From assembly GCF_016862555.1 (NCBI RefSeq), contig NZ_BONE01000005.1:1-64000 (forward strand): a stretch of DNA of 64,000 nt, in the 5' to 3' direction. Positions 55,825 through 63,720 of this stretch are shown piece after piece; within the stretch, counting starts at the first letter, position 1; the number at the start of each line of letters is the position of its first letter. This DNA is from Asanoa siamensis (GTDB lineage Bacteria; Actinomycetota; Actinomycetes; Mycobacteriales; Micromonosporaceae). Under the pieces are notes generated by a model. That model did no database searches. It had not been told where the DNA came from and saw nothing but the letters and a program-made list of their open reading frames with translations. Both the position numbers and the translations under genes were made by a program.

Positions 55825-56417
55825 GACCTCTCCCCCAGTAGCCGTTCGACGTACTTGGCGATGACGTCGACCTCGAGGTTGACGAGGTCGCCGATCTGCT
55901 TGTGTCCGAGCGTGGTGAGCGACAGCGTGGTGGGGATCAGCCCGACCGAGAACGTGTCGTCACCCGCCTCCATCACCGTCAGCGAGACGCCGTCGACGGT
56001 GATCGAGCCCTTCTCCACGACGTAGCGCCGGATGGACTTGGGCAGCTCGAACCGGACGGTCGTCCACTGCTCGGCGGGCTCCCGGCCGACGATCCGGGCG
56101 ACGCCGTCGACGTGCCCCTGCACGAGGTGGCCGCCGAGCCGGGTGTCGAGCCGCGCGGCCCGCTCCAGGTTGACCGGGTCGCCGGGGTGCAGCTCGCCGA
56201 GCGACGAGCGGCGCAGCGTCTCGCCCATCACGTCGGCGGTGAAACCGTCCGCGGAGATCTCGACCGCGGTCAGGCAGACGCCGTTGACCGAGATCGAGTC
56301 GCCGTGCTTCAGATCGTCGACGACGGTCTTGCCGCGGATGGCGATCAGGCCGGAGTCGTCGCCGGTCGCCGTCCAGCCGACCATTTCGCCGAGCTCCTCG
56401 ATGATGCCGGTGAACAT
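55821..56417 (-). CDS. ribE: Riboflavin synthase alpha chain
   Basis: 198 residues with the two lumazine-binding repeats of the trimeric enzyme: [12 protein letters not shown] with [15 protein letters not shown], then [13 protein letters not shown] with [15 protein letters not shown]. Dismutes two lumazines to riboflavin. Five bases after ribD, overlapping ribBA by four bases. Confidence 0.96.
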   Translation of the reverse strand: MFTGIIEELGEMVGWTATGDDSGLIAIRGKTVVDDLKHGDSISVNGVCLTAVEISADGFTADVMGETLRRSSLGELHPGDPVNLERAARLDTRLGGHLVQGHVDGVARIVGREPAEQWTTVRFELPKSIRRYVVEKGSITVDGVSLTVMEAGDDTFSVGLIPTTLSLTTLGHKQIGDLVNLEVDVIAKYVERLLGERS

Positions 56418-56422
56418 GCGGG

Positions 56423-57490
56423 TCAGCCCTCCTTCTTGCGTGGCACAGCGGTGAACCGCAGGTCAGGGCCGACCCGCGTGACATCGGTGAGGTCGAGGTC
56501 GATGACCTCGGCGATGGTGGAGACGCCCGCGTCGGCGAGCGCGGTGGGGCCGGCGCCGAGCAGCTTCGGCGCGAGGTAACCGACCACCTTGTCGACCAGC
56601 CCGGCGGCGAGGAACGCGCCCGCCAGTTGGGGGCCGCCCTCGAGCAGCACCGAGCGGACGCCGCGGGTGTGCAGCGCGGCGAGCAGGGCCTGCAAATCGA
56701 CGCGGCCGTCGGGACCGGCGCCGACCGCCGCGGCGGTGGCCACCCAGGTGGGCGCGGCACTGTCGCGGACCTTGGCACCTTCGGGGGTACGGCCCTTGCT
56801 GTCGACGACGACGCGGAGCGGCTGGCGGATGGCCAGCGAGCCGTCGCGCAGGTTGCGGGCCGTGAGCCGGGGGTCGTCGGCGAGCACGGTGCCCACGCCG
56901 ACCATGACCGCGTCGCTGGCGCAGCGCAGCGCGTGCACGTCCATCCGCGCGGCCTCGGAGGTGATCCACATGCTGGTGCCGTCGGCGGCGGCGGACCGGC
57001 CGTCGAGGGTGGAGGCGTACTTCCAGGTGAGGTACGGCCAGCCCCGGCGCACGCTGGTCAGCCAGGCGATGTTGCCGGCCTCGGCCTCGGGCTCGCGGAC
57101 GCCCATCACGACGTCGACGCCGGCGGCGCGCAGGGTCTCGGCGCCGCCGCGGGCGACCGGGTCGGGGTCGGCGACGCCGACGACGACCTTCGACACGCCC
57201 GCGTTGATCAGGGCGCGGGTGCAGGGGCCGGTGCGGCCGGTGTGGTTGCAGGGTTCCAGGGTGACGATCGCGGTGCCGCCCCGGGCCCGTTCGCCGGCCT
57301 GGGCCAACGCGACGATCTCGGCGTGCGGTCCGCCGGCGTACGCGTGGAAGCCCTCGCCGACCACCTCGCCCGCGGCGTCGAGCAGGACGCATCCCACAAC
57401 CGGGTTGGGACTGGTGGTGCCGAGACCGCGCGCGCCGAGCTCTATCGCGCGTCGCATCGCCTCGTCTATCGAGACGCCGCCGCTCGCCAT
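56423..57490 (-). CDS. ribD: Riboflavin deaminase/reductase
   Basis: 355 residues. N-terminal deaminase (about 1-145) with zinc motif GGPHAEIVAL and TLEPCNHTGRTGPCTRAL; C-terminal NADPH reductase (about 150-350) with TWKYASTLDGRSAAADG and VLLEGGPQLAGAFL. ATG 57490 with AAGGAA upstream. First gene of the operon, under control of the FMN riboswitch. Confidence 0.96.
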   Translation of the reverse strand: MASGGVSIDEAMRRAIELGARGLGTTSPNPVVGCVLLDAAGEVVGEGFHAYAGGPHAEIVALAQAGERARGGTAIVTLEPCNHTGRTGPCTRALINAGVSKVVVGVADPDPVARGGAETLRAAGVDVVMGVREPEAEAGNIAWLTSVRRGWPYLTWKYASTLDGRSAAADGTSMWITSEAARMDVHALRCASDAVMVGVGTVLADDPRLTARNLRDGSLAIRQPLRVVVDSKGRTPEGAKVRDSAAPTWVATAAAVGAGPDGRVDLQALLAALHTRGVRSVLLEGGPQLAGAFLAAGLVDKVVGYLAPKLLGAGPTALADAGVSTIAEVIDLDLTDVTRVGPDLRFTAVPRKKEG

Positions 57491-57623
57491 GCCCGTTTCC
57501 TTCCCGTTCGCCGTGGTCACGCGGCGCGGCGGGTCGGGATTCTTGGCAAGGCGCGGCTCGGGACGGCATGGCAGAAGCCGCCCGACGGACACGCCGTCAG
57601 AGAACGGCGCGGCCATCCGCCCT

Positions 57624-57803
57624 CGCGCTGTCTCCCATCCGGACTGTCTGGGCTGCCTGTTGCGGGCTGCCCAACCGTCGGCCCTGGGTTCTCACCAGGT
57701 CCACCGCTCGAAGATGGTGCTCTTCGACCGGGTCGCGGGCTTACCAGGGGCCGGGCCCCCGGATCACCGCCGGTTCGGAATTTCACCGAGTCCCGCCAGC
57801 GCG
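57624..57803 (-). promoter_or_regulatory. FMN riboswitch (RFN element)
   Basis: On the minus strand, the conserved RFN blocks appear in order: GGTGAAATTCCGAACCGGCG, GTGATCCGGGG, TAAGCCCGCGA, TGGTGAGAACCCAGGGCCGA and AGTCCGGATGGGAGA. The closing helix P1 is CGCGCTG/CAGCGCG (57797-57803 with 57624-57630). It lies 134 bases upstream of ribD. The expression platform (57491-57623) contains a short GACGG/CCGTC hairpin (57586-57600) but no clear T-tract terminator, so it may act on translation. 57804-57922 shows no supported gene. Confidence 0.95.
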
Positions 57804-57922
57804 TGGTGGGTTGGTTAAGTCTTACACGCAATACCCGGAACGGCGATCGACAGGCGACCTACCTCACATGCGGCGCAGCCCACTGGCTGTTATCGGCGTG
57901 ATTTGGACATTTCGGGCGCGGT

Positions 57923-58900
57923 CTAGCTCTGGGAGAGGCGGCGGTCGACGGCCACGTACGAGCCGGGTTGGCTCTTGGCCACCGACTTCATCTCGTTGGC
58001 CAGGGCGATGATCTCGCGGGGGTCGGTGAAGCGCTTCGCGCCGCTGGACAGCGCCACCCCGATGGAGAGCGTCACGAGGGCGGCCCGCTGGACGTTGTTG
58101 CGGCGGTCGCGGACCTCGACGTAGCCGCGGGAGCCGTCCCGCTCGTCGTAGAGGCCGTCGGTGGTCTTCTCGAAGTCGAGGACGGCGAGCTCCGAGAGCG
58201 GGCGGACCTGCGACGGCGCGCAGACGATCACGAAGTCGTCGCCGCCGATGTGGCCGAGGAACGCGGGGGGCAGGCCGGCCGCGGTCACGGCCCGGTGCAG
58301 GCTGCGGGCGAGCGCGCTGATGAACTCGTCGCCGCGGCCGAAGCCGTACACGTCGTTGACGCTCTTGAACCGGTCGATGTCGACGTAGGCGACCGCGTAG
58401 TCGGCGCCGCTGCGCACCCGGTCGGTGATCTCCCGGCCGATCCGGGTGTTGCCGGGCAGGCCGGTCAGCGGCGAGACCTCGCGGTATTCGCGGTTGCGGC
58501 GCAGCGTGGAGACGACCCGCGCGACGAGCTCGGAGGTGTCGAACGGTTTGACCATGTAGTCGTCGGCGCCCGCGGTCAGGCCGTGCACCTTGTCGACGGT
58601 GAGGCCCTTGGCGGTCAGCATGATGATCGGCAGGGCGGCGGTCATCGGGTCGGCGCGCAGCCGGCGGGTCAGCTCGACGCCGTCGATCCGCGGCATCATC
58701 AGGTCGACGACGCAGAGGTCGGGCTTGACCTGGGCGATGACGTCGAGGGCCTCCTGGCCGTCACGGGCGTGCATGACGTCGAAGCCGTGCAGCTTGAGGC
58801 TGATGCCGACGAACCGGGCGATGTCCTCGTCGTCGTCGACGATCAGGATGAGACCGAACCTGTTGACGGTCTCGAGCGCGACCTCGGTCCGTTCGCTCAT
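57923..58900 (-). CDS. Response regulator with GGDEF domain
   Basis: 325 residues. Receiver domain 1-130 with D22-D23-D24, phosphoacceptor D66 (CVVDLMMP) and K118; GGDEF domain about 145-320 with the active motif GGDDF at 219-223 (acceptable in diguanylate cyclases). No upstream inhibitory RxxD site is evident. Likely makes cyclic di-GMP in response to an unlinked histidine kinase. ATG overlaps the rpe stop (ATGA). Unusual position between rpe and the rib operon. Confidence 0.88.
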   Translation of the reverse strand: MSERTEVALETVNRFGLILIVDDDEDIARFVGISLKLHGFDVMHARDGQEALDVIAQVKPDLCVVDLMMPRIDGVELTRRLRADPMTAALPIIMLTAKGLTVDKVHGLTAGADDYMVKPFDTSELVARVVSTLRRNREYREVSPLTGLPGNTRIGREITDRVRSGADYAVAYVDIDRFKSVNDVYGFGRGDEFISALARSLHRAVTAAGLPPAFLGHIGGDDFVIVCAPSQVRPLSELAVLDFEKTTDGLYDERDGSRGYVEVRDRRNNVQRAALVTLSIGVALSSGAKRFTDPREIIALANEMKSVAKSQPGSYVAVDRRLSQS

Positions 58901-59577
58901 GCACGCCCCGCCGAGGCGGCGGCGAGCGCGCGTAGCCGCCGGATCGCCGCGGCCGGGTCGTCGGCACCGTAGACCGCGGTCCCGGCCACGAACGCGTCGG
59001 CGCCGGCCGCCGCGGCCTGCTCGATCGTGTCGTCGGCGATCCCGCCGTCGACCTCGATGCGCAACTCGAGGTGCCCGCTCTCGCGCGCGTCGCGTACCTT
59101 CCGGACCTTTTCCAGCAGGTCGGGCAGGAAGCGCTGGCCGCCGAAGCCGGCCTTGATGGTCATCACCAGCAGCGTGTCGAAGCTGGGCAGGATCTCGAGG
59201 TAGGGCTCGATCGGCGTGTCGCGGTCGATCGCCAGCCCCGCCTTGGCACCCGCGGACCGCAGGTCCTTGGCGAGCGCGACCGGGTTGTCGGACGCCTCGA
59301 CGTGGAAGGTGACGTTGTGCGCGCCCGCGTCGGCGTAGGCGGGCGCCCACCGCCGCGGCTCGTCGATCATCAGGTGCACGTCGAACGGCAGGTTGGTGAC
59401 CGGCCGCAGGCTCTGCACCACCGGCAACCCGATCGTCAGGTTGGGGACGAAATGGTTGTCCATGACGTCGATGTGCAACCAGTCCGCGTCATGCTCGACA
59501 AGGCGTACCTCATCGGCGAGATGGGCGAAGTCGGCCGCGAGGATACTGGGAGCGACGATCGGCGACGGTCGGGTCAC
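58897..59577 (-). CDS. rpe: Ribulose-phosphate 3-epimerase
   Basis: 226 residues, TIM barrel of the pentose phosphate pathway linking ribulose 5-phosphate and xylulose 5-phosphate. Motifs: IVAPSILAADFAHLADEV, LHIDVMDNHFVPNLTIG, VMTIKAGFGGQRFLP and EVDGGIADDT. GTG 59577 has -10 TACACT six bases upstream (leaderless). The upstream ATG alternatives are not conserved. Ribulose 5-phosphate is also a riboflavin precursor, which may explain the rib neighbourhood. Confidence 0.95.
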   Translation of the reverse strand: MTRPSPIVAPSILAADFAHLADEVRLVEHDADWLHIDVMDNHFVPNLTIGLPVVQSLRPVTNLPFDVHLMIDEPRRWAPAYADAGAHNVTFHVEASDNPVALAKDLRSAGAKAGLAIDRDTPIEPYLEILPSFDTLLVMTIKAGFGGQRFLPDLLEKVRKVRDARESGHLELRIEVDGGIADDTIEQAAAAGADAFVAGTAVYGADDPAAAIRRLRALAAASAGRA

Positions 59578-59650
59578 CGGGCCAGTGTACGAAGCCGGGG
59601 CCGATCCCCGTAGGGTTGCCCTCAACCCGGCCCTGGGGAGGGATGCGCGG

Positions 59651-60535
59651 ATGCGACTGCGGTGGACCATGGGCTTGGCGGGCCTCCTGGCAAGCCTCGC
59701 GCTCACGGCCTGCGGCGGCCCTCCGGCGGGCGTGGACGGCGACCTGTCCGACGACTGGCGGGCGATCAGCGAGCCCAAGCCGTTCGTGCCCGAGGCCGCG
59801 GTCTGCCATCCCTCCGCGGTGGAGTCCGGGTACCTGGCCGCGTACGCGCCGGTGGACTGCGCCGCCACCCACGTCGTGGAGACGGTCCACGTCGGAGAGA
59901 TCAAGAACGCGGGCGGCAAGCCGCCGGTCCCCGGCGAGAAGCCGTACCGCACCGCGTACGCGTCGTGCGCGACGTCGGCCGACGCCTATCTCGGCGGCGA
60001 CTGGCGGACGGCCCGGCTGACCCTCGCGCTGGTGCTGCCCGCCCCGGAGGCGTGGCAGGGGGGTTCACGCTGGTTCCGCTGCGACGTGGCGGAGACGCGG
60101 TCGCTGGACGACACGAGCATGGCGTCGCGGGAGGGCTCGCTGAAGGGCGCGCTGGCGAAGGCTTCGCCGCTGGACTACGGCTGCTTCACCCCGAAGATCT
60201 CGAAGGAGGTGGTGCAGGAGATGGAGGCACTCCCCTGCAACAAGACCCACCGCAGCGAGTTCGTCGGCATTTACACGGCGCCGGACAAGCCCTACAAGAC
60301 CTTCATCCAGGACAACGACTCGATCCACAAGGCGTGCCTGAACACCGTGGCGGCGTATGCGGGGCTGCCGAAGGACGGAAACCTGTCCTTCCGCACGGGC
60401 ACGATCTACTACTACCCGACGGCCGCGGAATGGGACCAGGGGAACCGCGGGGTGAAGTGCTTCTCCTGGGACAGCAATCGGACGTTCAGCCGCTCGATCA
60501 AGGGCGGCGGCACCGCACTGCTCCCGATCAACTAG
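59651..60535 (+). CDS. Septum formation family lipoprotein (two repeats)
   Basis: 294 residues. Lipobox LALTACGG, then two related extracellular halves, each with paired cysteines and a 'C..tHv.E..G' pattern (VDCAATHVVETVHVG; LPCNKTHRSEFVGIY), the hallmark of the septum formation (PF13845-like) family. Probably sits on the outer face of the membrane and may act in division or wall synthesis. ATG 59651 with GGGAGGGA upstream; -10 TAGGGT at 59611. Divergent from rpe. Confidence 0.82.
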   Translation: MRLRWTMGLAGLLASLALTACGGPPAGVDGDLSDDWRAISEPKPFVPEAAVCHPSAVESGYLAAYAPVDCAATHVVETVHVGEIKNAGGKPPVPGEKPYRTAYASCATSADAYLGGDWRTARLTLALVLPAPEAWQGGSRWFRCDVAETRSLDDTSMASREGSLKGALAKASPLDYGCFTPKISKEVVQEMEALPCNKTHRSEFVGIYTAPDKPYKTFIQDNDSIHKACLNTVAAYAGLPKDGNLSFRTGTIYYYPTAAEWDQGNRGVKCFSWDSNRTFSRSIKGGGTALLPIN

Positions 60536-61079
60536 CCGCTGCGGGCGGGGAGCGCGCCGTGCCGGCGCCCGTCCCACCGCCTGCCGGCACCGGCGCGAAC
60601 CCGCGGCGCGGCCCGCCCGGTCGGCCTGCCCGCGCCGCCGCCTGCGCGGCCCAAGCGCTGCCGCTGCGAGGCCCGCCGCAAGCCCACGCTGCTGAGTGCC
60701 CGGCCCGGGCGGCCCTGAAGGCCGGTTCCCGGCAGCCTCCTGCCCGCACTGCAGCGAACCCGCGCCGCCGCTGCCAGGCCCGCCGCCAGCCCACCCTGCT
60801 GAGCGCCCGGCCCGGGCGGCCCCGAACGCTGTTACCCGGCCGCCGTCCGCCTGCGCTGCAGCGAACCCGCGCCGGCGCGAACCCGGCCCACGCGGGCGCG
60901 TCACCGCCCACCCGGCCGGCGCGCCCTCGCCACCCCCCACCCGGCCCGCCGGCCGCGCAACCGCCTACCCGGCCGCCGCCTGCACGCGCCGCTCGTGCAC
61001 GCGCGCCGCCGGCCCCGCCGCGTGCCTGCGCCGACTGCCCGGCCCGCCGCCTGCTCGGCCCGGCTTGCTGTCGTCTCGC
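60536..61079. repeat. Low-complexity GC-rich intergenic block with 107-bp tandem repeat
   Basis: Between two convergent genes lies 544 bases of Pro/Arg/Ala-coding-like, very GC-rich DNA. Two units of 107 bp (60669-60775 and 60776-60882) match at 47 of the first 51 positions and again at their ends (for example CTGCAGCGAACCCGCGCCG at 60749 and 60856), with a diverged middle. An earlier degenerate copy may start near 60590. Open frames exist on both strands but look like by-products of composition, so I call no gene. Confidence 0.65.
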
Positions 61080-62099
61080 CTACGGCTTTTGCTCCCGTAG
61101 GAGCGCCGCCAGGGCGCTCATGTCGCGAGGGCCGTAGCCCTCCGCGACCGCCTCGTTGACCGCCGCGGCGGTCGCCGCCGACTGGGGCATGCGGGCGCCC
61201 GCCGCGGTGGCCAGCTCGTCGATCAGGCGTAGGTCCTTCGCCACCAGGTCCAGGGCGAACGCCACCGCGGCCGTGTCGGGTGCGAGGTAGGCGTCCCGCT
61301 TGTAGTGCACGAACGGCGCGCCCACCGCGCTGCCCGCCAGTACGTCGTAGGCCGTGGCGCGGTCGACGCCCGCGCGTTCGGCCAGGACCAGGGCCTCGGC
61401 CAGGGCCAGGTTGAGGCCGTGGATGACGGAGTTGACGACGAGCTTCATCGTCGCGCCCCCGCCCGCCGGCCCCAGGTGGAAGATGCGGCTCGCGAACGTG
61501 CCCAGCACGGGGCGCGCGCGGTCGAGGGCCGGCGGGTCGCCGCCGACCAGCGCGGTCAGTTCGCCCCGTTGCACGAGCGGGACGCTGCCGGAGACCGGCG
61601 TGTCCAGCAGGGTGGCGCCGCGGGCCGACACCCGGGCCGCGAGATCGCGGACCGTCGCCGGGTGGATGGTGCTGGTCTCCAACACGATGGTGCCCGGCGC
61701 GAGCCCGTCGACCAGGTCGGCGTAGACCGCCCGCACGGCATCGTCATCAGCCAGCGACACCACGACGTAGGCCGCGTCGGCCACCGCGTCCCCGGGGGTG
61801 GCTGCGACCCTGCCGCCCAGACCCTCGGCACGGTCGGGCGTGCGGTTGTAGACCGTGAGCGGGTGCCCGGCGCCGACCAGGCGGCCGGCCATCGCGGCGC
61901 CCATGCGGCCGGTGCCGACAACTGCGACAGCCTCGGCCTTCCGGCCGGCGTCGGCGGCCCCGGCGCGGCCGCCCGCTTCCGCCTCCGCGCCGTCCGACTC
62001 GGTCTTCCGGCCGGCGCCCCCGGCCCCGGCCCTGGCCCCGGCCCCGACCCCGGCCCCGGCCCCGGCCCCGGTGTGACCGTCCACCGCCGGCTCCGTCAT
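61080..62099 (-). CDS. Beta-hydroxyacid dehydrogenase (HIBADH/6PGDH-like) with Gly-Ala-rich N-terminus
   Basis: 339 residues. Residues 1-55 are low-complexity Gly/Ala (GAGAGAGVGAGARAGAGGAG) and then GRK-rich; the real enzyme starts near 57 with VAVVGTGRMGAAMAGRLV (NADP-binding). Substrate loop DTPVSGSVPLVQRGELTAL and catalytic Lys in GGGATMKLVVNSVIHG follow. It oxidises a 3-hydroxyacid or reduces its semialdehyde. ATG 62099 overlaps the SDR stop; no later ATG or GTG start replaces it. Confidence 0.85.
   Translation of the reverse strand: MTEPAVDGHTGAGAGAGVGAGARAGAGGAGRKTESDGAEAEAGGRAGAADAGRKAEAVAVVGTGRMGAAMAGRLVGAGHPLTVYNRTPDRAEGLGGRVAATPGDAVADAAYVVVSLADDDAVRAVYADLVDGLAPGTIVLETSTIHPATVRDLAARVSARGATLLDTPVSGSVPLVQRGELTALVGGDPPALDRARPVLGTFASRIFHLGPAGGGATMKLVVNSVIHGLNLALAEALVLAERAGVDRATAYDVLAGSAVGAPFVHYKRDAYLAPDTAAVAFALDLVAKDLRLIDELATAAGARMPQSAATAAAVNEAVAEGYGPRDMSALAALLREQKP
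62017..62071. repeat. GGCCCC hexanucleotide repeat inside the dehydrogenase gene
   Basis: About nine near-perfect tandem GGCCCC units in the 5' part of the gene, giving Gly-Ala dipeptides in the protein. A likely site of slippage and length variation; the unit is six bases, so changes keep the frame. Confidence 0.75.
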
Positions 62100-62779
62100 C
62101 GCCAGCCTCCGTCTATCACCAGGTCGACGCCGTTGACCGAGCCGTTTTCGAGCAGGAAGACCGACGCGTCCACCACCTCCGCCATCGTGGCCAGGCGGCC
62201 CGTCAGGGTGTTCGTGACCACCGCGTCGAGGGACTTGCCCGTCCAGAACGGGCTGTCGCCGACGATGCCCGGGTGGATCGAGTTGACCCGGGTCGGGGCC
62301 AGCTCGCAGGAGAGCGTGCGGACCATGCCGACGACGCCGGCGTTGATCGCGCTGACCGTCGTCGAACCCGGGTAGGGCCGGACCCGGGCCATGCCCCCGA
62401 AGAGCAGCACCGAGCCTTCGCCCGTGAGGCGGTCGGCCAGGGTGTGCACCACCTCGGTGTAGCCGACCAGCTTGAGGGTGACCAGGTGCAGGGCGGCCTC
62501 GACGTCGTACGCCACGACGGTGTTGGCGTCGCGGTCGATCGCGGCCAGCACCACGTGGTCGACCGAGCCGACGCCGGCCAGCGCCTCGGCGACCTCCCGC
62601 GGCCTGGACAGGTCGAGCGCGATGCCCGACACCGGCCCGCCGATCTCGGCGGCCACCTTCGCCGCCCGGGTCGCGTCGCGGCCGGTGAGGACCACGTCGC
62701 GGCCGCGGCGGGCGTAGCTCGTGGCGATCTCCCGTCCGATGCCGGCGGTGCCGCCGACGATGAGCACCGTGCCGGCCAT
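62096..62779 (-). CDS. Atypical short-chain dehydrogenase (VxxxN in place of YxxxK)
   Basis: 227 residues, SDR fold with VLIVGGTAGIGREIATSYA and ELAPTRVNSIHPGIVGDSP. The catalytic pair is replaced: V142-SAI-N146. Same substitution as the SDR at 51522-52232, so both belong to one unusual subfamily. GGAAGGA precedes the ATG, two bases after the bicupin stop. Part of the four-gene right-edge operon. Confidence 0.85.
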   Translation of the reverse strand: MAGTVLIVGGTAGIGREIATSYARRGRDVVLTGRDATRAAKVAAEIGGPVSGIALDLSRPREVAEALAGVGSVDHVVLAAIDRDANTVVAYDVEAALHLVTLKLVGYTEVVHTLADRLTGEGSVLLFGGMARVRPYPGSTTVSAINAGVVGMVRTLSCELAPTRVNSIHPGIVGDSPFWTGKSLDAVVTNTLTGRLATMAEVVDASVFLLENGSVNGVDLVIDGGWR

Positions 62780-62780
62780 C

Positions 62781-63707
62781 TCAGTGTCCTTCCTCGTGCG
62801 CGTGCCCGGTCGCCGAGCGCAGGTAGTCCCAGTCACGGACGAACCGATAGGAGTGGCGGCCCGGCGGCTGTGGTGCCTGGGTCTCCAGCCACCGCACGGG
62901 CCCGTCGCCGACGTTGCGGAAGCCGTGGACGCAGCCGACACCCGCGAACGCCGCGTCACCGGCCCGCAGCCGGTAGGTCCGGCCGTCGAACACCGCCTCC
63001 GCCTCCCCTTCGAGGAAGAGGTAGGTCTCCTCGAACGGGTGGTCGTGCGGCCCGGCGACGCCGGCCGGCTCGTACTGCACCATGAACATCGTCGTCAGGT
63101 CGGCGCCGAGGTCGCTGTCGACCATCATCTTCACCGTGATGCCGCTGTAGACGAGCAACGCGGTGCGCATGCTGGCCGAGAGGGCGAGCAGTTCCTGGCG
63201 CTGCTTGTCGACCTCCATGTTGACCGGCTCGATGTGGCCGAAGGAGCGCGTACGCGGGTCGCGCACGTCGACCAGCGCCGGATCGGTGCGCGGCAGCGGC
63301 GCGACGTCGTAGACGTCATGGCCGTACGCGGCCCGTGGCTGGGTGGCCCGCATCTGCGCGAACCGGGCCGGCGCCCCACCGGGCTCGGTGCGCCACTCGT
63401 GCGCGACACCCACCGACAGTAGGCCGTAGTCGCCCGGGACCAACCGGGTCGCACCGTCGGCGGTCTGCAGCACCGGCTCGCCCTCGAGGACGTAGAAGCA
63501 CTCCTCGTAGGACTGCACGGCCGCCGCGACGCTGGCACCGGGCTCCAGGGCGCAGACGCTGAACTCGGTGTGCAGCGCACCCGGCGAGCCCTCGCCGACG
63601 ATCGTCCAACGGGTCAGACCCGTGCTGCCGCGGGCGTCCGCGGGTGGCTGGTAGACGGCTTCGTCCGCACGCATGACCACGTGCCGGACGGTGCTTTCGG
63701 TGCTCAC
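62781..63707 (-). CDS. Bicupin protein
   Basis: 308 residues with two cupin barrels: first about 40-130 (EECFYVLEGEPVLQTADG, LVPGDYGLLSVGVAHEW), second about 195-280 (PHDHPFEETYLFLEGEAEAVF, GDAAFAGVGCVHGFRNV). Metal ligands are the His/Glu residues of those motifs. Resembles ureidoglycine aminohydrolase and related metal isomerases or dioxygenases; identity unproven. Follows the E1 beta gene by 13 bases. Confidence 0.78.
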   Translation of the reverse strand: MSTESTVRHVVMRADEAVYQPPADARGSTGLTRWTIVGEGSPGALHTEFSVCALEPGASVAAAVQSYEECFYVLEGEPVLQTADGATRLVPGDYGLLSVGVAHEWRTEPGGAPARFAQMRATQPRAAYGHDVYDVAPLPRTDPALVDVRDPRTRSFGHIEPVNMEVDKQRQELLALSASMRTALLVYSGITVKMMVDSDLGADLTTMFMVQYEPAGVAGPHDHPFEETYLFLEGEAEAVFDGRTYRLRAGDAAFAGVGCVHGFRNVGDGPVRWLETQAPQPPGRHSYRFVRDWDYLRSATGHAHEEGH

Positions 63708-63720
63708 CGGACGAAGCCCC

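Noticed and set aside
60528-60911. Minus-strand open frame of 127 codons in the GC-rich block
   Set aside because: Gly/Ala/Arg composition mirrors the repeat, no ribosome-binding site or domain, and open frames exist on both strands here.
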